A stretch of 34,158 bases of DNA from Solirubrobacterales bacterium. GTDB lineage: Bacteria > Actinomycetota > Thermoleophilia > Solirubrobacterales > 70-9. The translations under genes were made by a program, and so were the position numbers. The notes beneath the pieces were generated by a model that saw only the letters and a program-made list of their open reading frames with translations, did not search any database and was not told the DNA's origin. The stretch spans positions 1 to 34,158 of the forward strand of contig VRUE01000017.1 of the NCBI GenBank assembly GCA_019456285.1, given 5' to 3'. This document shows positions 31,561 to 34,158 of the stretch, in pieces. Within the stretch, counting starts at the first letter, position 1. Every line of letters begins with the position of its first letter.

Positions 31561-33684
31561 CTATCCGCGCAGGCGCTCGGCCAGCGCCGAGTGCCGCCCG
31601 CCGCCGTCGTCGCGGCGCACCCCCATCGCCAGCGCGGCGGGGTCGCCGACCACGACGCAGGTGCGGCGGGCGCGGGTGATCGCGGTGTAGAGGAGGGGGC
31701 GGGTCAGCATCCGGGCGTGGGAGCGGTGGCAGACGGCGACCACCACCGGCACCTCGCAACCCTGCGCCTTGTGGACGGAGATCGCGTAGGCGAGGCGCAG
31801 GGTCGCGGTCTCGCCGTAGGGGATGACCAGCGAGCCGCCCTCGTCGGTGTCGACGACGATCGCCTCCTCCTCGGGGTCGTCGGTGCGCAGGAGGACGATC
31901 GAGCCGTTCATCAGGCCCAGCTCGTGTGAGTTGCGGGTCTGGATCAGGCGGTCGCCGACCCGGAAGCGCCCGTTCAGCGCCGGCTTGCCGCGCGGGTTGA
32001 GCCGCGCCTGGAGCCGCTCGTTCAGCACGTCGATCCCCACCGCCCCCCGGTACATCGGCGCCAGCACCTGCACGTCGCGGATCGGGTCGAGGTCGAAGCG
32101 CTTCGGCACCCGCTCGGCGACCACCTCGACCACAGTCTCCAGCGCCCGCTCCGGGCTGGGCCGGTCGATGAAGAAGAAGTCGTGGTTCTGGTCCTCCGCC
32201 GGCTGCAGGTGCGGCGGCCGGCCCCGGTTGATCTCGTGGGCGGCGGTGGTGATCATCGAGCGCGCCGCCTGGCGGAAGATGTGGCTGAGCCGGACGACCG
32301 GCGCGATCTCCGAGGCGATCAGGTCCTCGAACGGCTTGCCGGCCCCGATCGGCGGCAGCTGGTCGGCGTCGCCGACGAAGACGACGTGAGTCGACTCGGC
32401 GAGCCCGCCCAGCAGCACCTCGGCGAGGCGCAGGTTCAGCATCGAGGACTCGTCGACGATGACCAGGTCGGCGGGGAGGGGATGCCCCGGCTTGAAGCCC
32501 GGCTCGCGCCCCGGCATCCACTCCAGCATCCGGTGGATCGTCTGCGCCCCGTGGCCGGTCGCCTCCTCGAGCCGGCGGGCGGCGCGGCCGGTCGGTGCGC
32601 AGAGGGCGATCTTCGCGCCGGCGGCCTCGGCCTCGGTGACGACCGCCCGCGTGCAGACGGTCTTGCCGACGCCCGGCCCGCCGGTGAGGACCGAGATCCG
32701 CGTGGCGAAGGCGGCGCGCACGGCCGCCCACTGCTCGTCGGTCAAGCCGTCGGAGGCGGTTTCGCCGGGCTCGTGGTCGAGGTGGGGAGGGGCCGCGGCG
32801 CGGGCGCGCAGCGTCGCGGCCACGGCGATCTCGCTGGCGTGGGTCAGCTCCCTGTAGGCCCGGCCCTCGTCAACCAGCAGGCCGCGGGCGGCGACCAGGA
32901 CCTCCGGGTCCGGGTCGAGGCCGATCAGCCTGGCGGTGCGCTGGGTCAGCTCGGCGAGCGGCAGGTTGGTGTGCCCCTGCTGCTCGGCCTCGGTGAGGGC
33001 GTAGACGGCGGCGGCCTGGGCGCGGCGGCTGGACTCGGGCGGCACGTCGGCGGCGAGCGCGATCTTGTCGGCGCGGGCAAAGCCCACCCCGTCCACCTCG
33101 GTTAGCCGGTAGGGGTCCTCGTGCAGGATCGCCATCGAGCGCTCGCCGTAGCGGGCGTGGATTGGCGCCGCCAGGTGGGCCAGCCCGTGGGGGGCGAGCT
33201 GGACGTGGAGGTCGCGGACGGCGCGGGATGCGTGCCAGGACTCGGCCGCGGCCGCGGCCTGCTTGGCGCTGACCCCCCGCAGGGCGCCGAAGACCCCGGC
33301 CGGGTTCGCCGCGATCGCCCCCAGCACGCCCTCGCCGTGCTCGTCGACGAGCCGCTCGGCACGGGTTGGGCCGATGTGGCGCAGTGAGATCAGGTAGGCG
33401 ATCCGTCCCTCGCGGTCGGCCGGGTCGAGCGGCAGCGCGCCCCGGGCGCGGAGCTGGCGCCCGTAGCGCGAGTGGGTCTGCCACTCACCGCTCACCTCGG
33501 CTCGGTCGCCGGCGCAAAGGTGGGCGACCGGGCCGACCAGCGCGAACCCCTCGCCGGAGTCGGCGTCCTGCACCTCCAGCACCGCGTAGCCGTCGTCCTC
33601 GGCGCTGAAGATCACGCCCAGCACCTCGACCGTCCCCGAGAAGGTCGCCTCATCGGTCTCGAACAGGGTCGCGGCATCGCTCAC
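31561..33684 (-). CDS. RecD2-type ATP-dependent DNA helicase
   Basis: A 707-residue SF1B 5'-3' helicase of the RecD2 type, found in bacteria as a free enzyme for DNA repair. The N-terminal region (about 1-110) is OB-like (E-V-L-G-V-I-F-S-A-E-D-D-G-Y-A-V-L-E-V). Helix-hairpin-helix-type segments follow (H-I-G-P-T-R-A-E-R-L and V-D-G-V-G-F-A-R-A-D). The motor has Walker A GGPGVGKT (335-342), A-P-T-G-R-A-A-R-R-L, V-I-V-D-E-S-S-M-L, G-D-A-D-Q-L-P-P-I-G and the C-terminal S-V-H-K-A-Q-G-C-E and Y-T-A-I-T-R-A-R. The GTG start lies 6 nt after TAGCTT, suggesting a leaderless mRNA. No recB or recC is nearby. Confidence 0.95.
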   Translation of the reverse strand: MSDAATLFETDEATFSGTVEVLGVIFSAEDDGYAVLEVQDADSGEGFALVGPVAHLCAGDRAEVSGEWQTHSRYGRQLRARGALPLDPADREGRIAYLISLRHIGPTRAERLVDEHGEGVLGAIAANPAGVFGALRGVSAKQAAAAAESWHASRAVRDLHVQLAPHGLAHLAAPIHARYGERSMAILHEDPYRLTEVDGVGFARADKIALAADVPPESSRRAQAAAVYALTEAEQQGHTNLPLAELTQRTARLIGLDPDPEVLVAARGLLVDEGRAYRELTHASEIAVAATLRARAAAPPHLDHEPGETASDGLTDEQWAAVRAAFATRISVLTGGPGVGKTVCTRAVVTEAEAAGAKIALCAPTGRAARRLEEATGHGAQTIHRMLEWMPGREPGFKPGHPLPADLVIVDESSMLNLRLAEVLLGGLAESTHVVFVGDADQLPPIGAGKPFEDLIASEIAPVVRLSHIFRQAARSMITTAAHEINRGRPPHLQPAEDQNHDFFFIDRPSPERALETVVEVVAERVPKRFDLDPIRDVQVLAPMYRGAVGIDVLNERLQARLNPRGKPALNGRFRVGDRLIQTRNSHELGLMNGSIVLLRTDDPEEEAIVVDTDEGGSLVIPYGETATLRLAYAISVHKAQGCEVPVVVAVCHRSHARMLTRPLLYTAITRARRTCVVVGDPAALAMGVRRDDGGGRHSALAERLRG

Positions 33685-33690
33685 ACCTCA

Positions 33691-33696
33691 AAGCTA
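33691..33696 (-). promoter_or_regulatory. -10 box TAGCTT of recD2
   Basis: TAGCTT on the minus strand is 6 nt from GTG 33684. No ribosome site is present. Confidence 0.4.
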
Positions 33697-33782
33697 GCCG
33701 CCGCCGAGGCGGCACCCGCCGCCCCGGGCACGCAAATTCCGCGATACCGCTGGCGCCGGTTGCCCGGCCCGCTTGGCATGTC

Positions 33783-33788
33783 TACCCT
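33783..33788 (+). promoter_or_regulatory. -10 box TACCCT upstream of the CFA-synthase relic
   Basis: TACCCT lies 10 nt before ATG 33799, giving at most a 3-nt leader. Confidence 0.3.
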
Positions 33789-33798
33789 GGACGGGCGG

Positions 33799-34158
33799 AT
33801 GGAGAGTCCCGGCAGCATCGCCGATCGCTTCGCGCCGCTCGCGTCGCGGCTCGAGCGCCGCCTCCCCGGCGGCCTGCCGTTCGCGGTGCGCTTCTGGGAC
33901 GGCAGCGAGCTGCGGCCGAGCGGGGGGAGGGCAGCGGCGACACGCTGCTGGTCCGCGACTCCCGTGCCCTCGCCTACATCGCCACCGCCCCGAACTAGCT
34001 CGGGCTGGGACGGGCCTGGGTGGCCGGGGACCTCGACCTCGACGGCGACCTGGAGCGGGCGCTGCGGGCCGGGGAGCGGTTAAAGCAGATCAAGTAGAGC
34101 GCCAGCGCCCGCAGCGCCGGCCCGTACTGGGCCGGGGCGCTGAGGCCTTGGGGGAAGG
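33799..34158 (+). pseudogene. Cyclopropane-fatty-acid-synthase-like gene, 5' part, frameshifted and with in-frame stops
   Basis: The first frame gives L-E-R-R-L-P-G-G-L-P-F-A-V-R-F-W-D-G-S-E-L, the usual start of a CFA/mycolic-acid-type methyltransferase. After the G6 run at 33922-33927 the family sequence moves to another frame: D-T-L-L-V-R-D-S-R-A-L-A-Y, then A-P-N-stop-L-G-L-G-R-A-W-V-A-G-D-L-D. This fits loss of one G and a GAG-to-TAG change at 33996-33998, because relatives have N-E-L-G there. A further TAG is at 34095-34097. The SAM-binding domain lies beyond the window. A sequencing error in the G-run could explain the shift but not the stops. ATG 33799 is the likely original start; ATG 33778 is also in frame. 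Confidence 0.65.
34058..34118. repeat. 12-bp inverted repeat at the window end
   Basis: GGCGCTGCGGGC (34058-34069) and GCCCGCAGCGCC (34107-34118) are perfect inverted copies, 37 nt apart, inside the CFA-like relic. This may be chance in Ala/Arg codons, a decay product, or an artefact near a contig end. Confidence 0.4.

Noticed and set aside
34058-34118. Fold-back (chimeric) contig end
   Set aside because: Only 12 bp match in inverted orientation and the flanks do not, so a true fold-back artefact is not supported.

Overview
The window is G+C-rich DNA, densely packed with genes, and most likely comes from an actinobacterium of the class Thermoleophilia (Solirubrobacterales or a relative). The signs are an actinobacterial-type integration host factor, YrbE-type lipid permeases, many ATG or GTG starts placed 6-10 nt after a TANNNT hexamer with no Shine-Dalgarno (the leaderless pattern), and a secreted protease with the C-terminal Cys-containing repeats common in that class. 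This placement is an inference from protein style; no rRNA or tRNA gene was seen. No CRISPR array, prophage or insertion sequence was found.

Layout. 1-6.5 kb (+): the 3' part of a YrbE4A-like permease, a YrbE4B-like permease and an MlaF/MceG-like ATPase, then an MMPL/RND transporter, a membrane-anchored thioredoxin-fold protein and a B3/B4 tRNA-editing-like protein. No MCE substrate-binding protein is in view. 6.5-8.2 kb: two small unknown genes behind a 12-nt direct-repeat array, a MihF homologue on the minus strand, and a cluster of three hairpins. 8.2-10.6 kb: a serine-palmitoyltransferase-like PLP enzyme and a large GNAT-type acyltransferase, divergent from a 26-bp gap in which the two -10 boxes overlap. 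This is a candidate sphingolipid/ceramide pair. 10.7-13.4 kb: a small membrane protein and a PAS-GAF-GGDEF-EAL c-di-GMP protein. 13.4-17.5 kb: a ThiXYZ-like ABC importer (minus), divergent from a TSUP permease and an Rrf2 regulator (plus), with an inverted repeat between them.

17.5-20.1 kb: a MoxR AAA+ ATPase and VWA (CoxE-like) pair, divergent from a small membrane protein through a second overlapping-promoter gap. 20.2-24.1 kb: a Gly/Ser-tailed lipoprotein, a CaCA-type antiporter, a small acidic protein and an acyl-CoA dehydrogenase behind a 7-2-7 palindromic operator. 24.1-26.6 kb: a DUF2252 protein and a DHA2-type MFS drug transporter gene that has lost two internal blocks. 26.6-31.5 kb: TypA/BipA, a cold-shock protein with a strong terminator, and a secreted S8-like protease in which Glu stands where the catalytic His is expected. 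31.5-34.2 kb: RecD2 helicase (minus) and the broken 5' end of a cyclopropane-fatty-acid-synthase-like gene (plus).

How the genes may work together. The left part has an envelope-lipid theme: YrbE/MlaF lipid transport, an MMPL exporter, an SPT-like/GNAT pair, and at the far right a CFA-synthase relic. The rest is a mosaic of housekeeping and regulatory genes. The most notable features are the SPT-GNAT pair and the repeated architecture of divergent leaderless genes sharing an overlapped -10 region.
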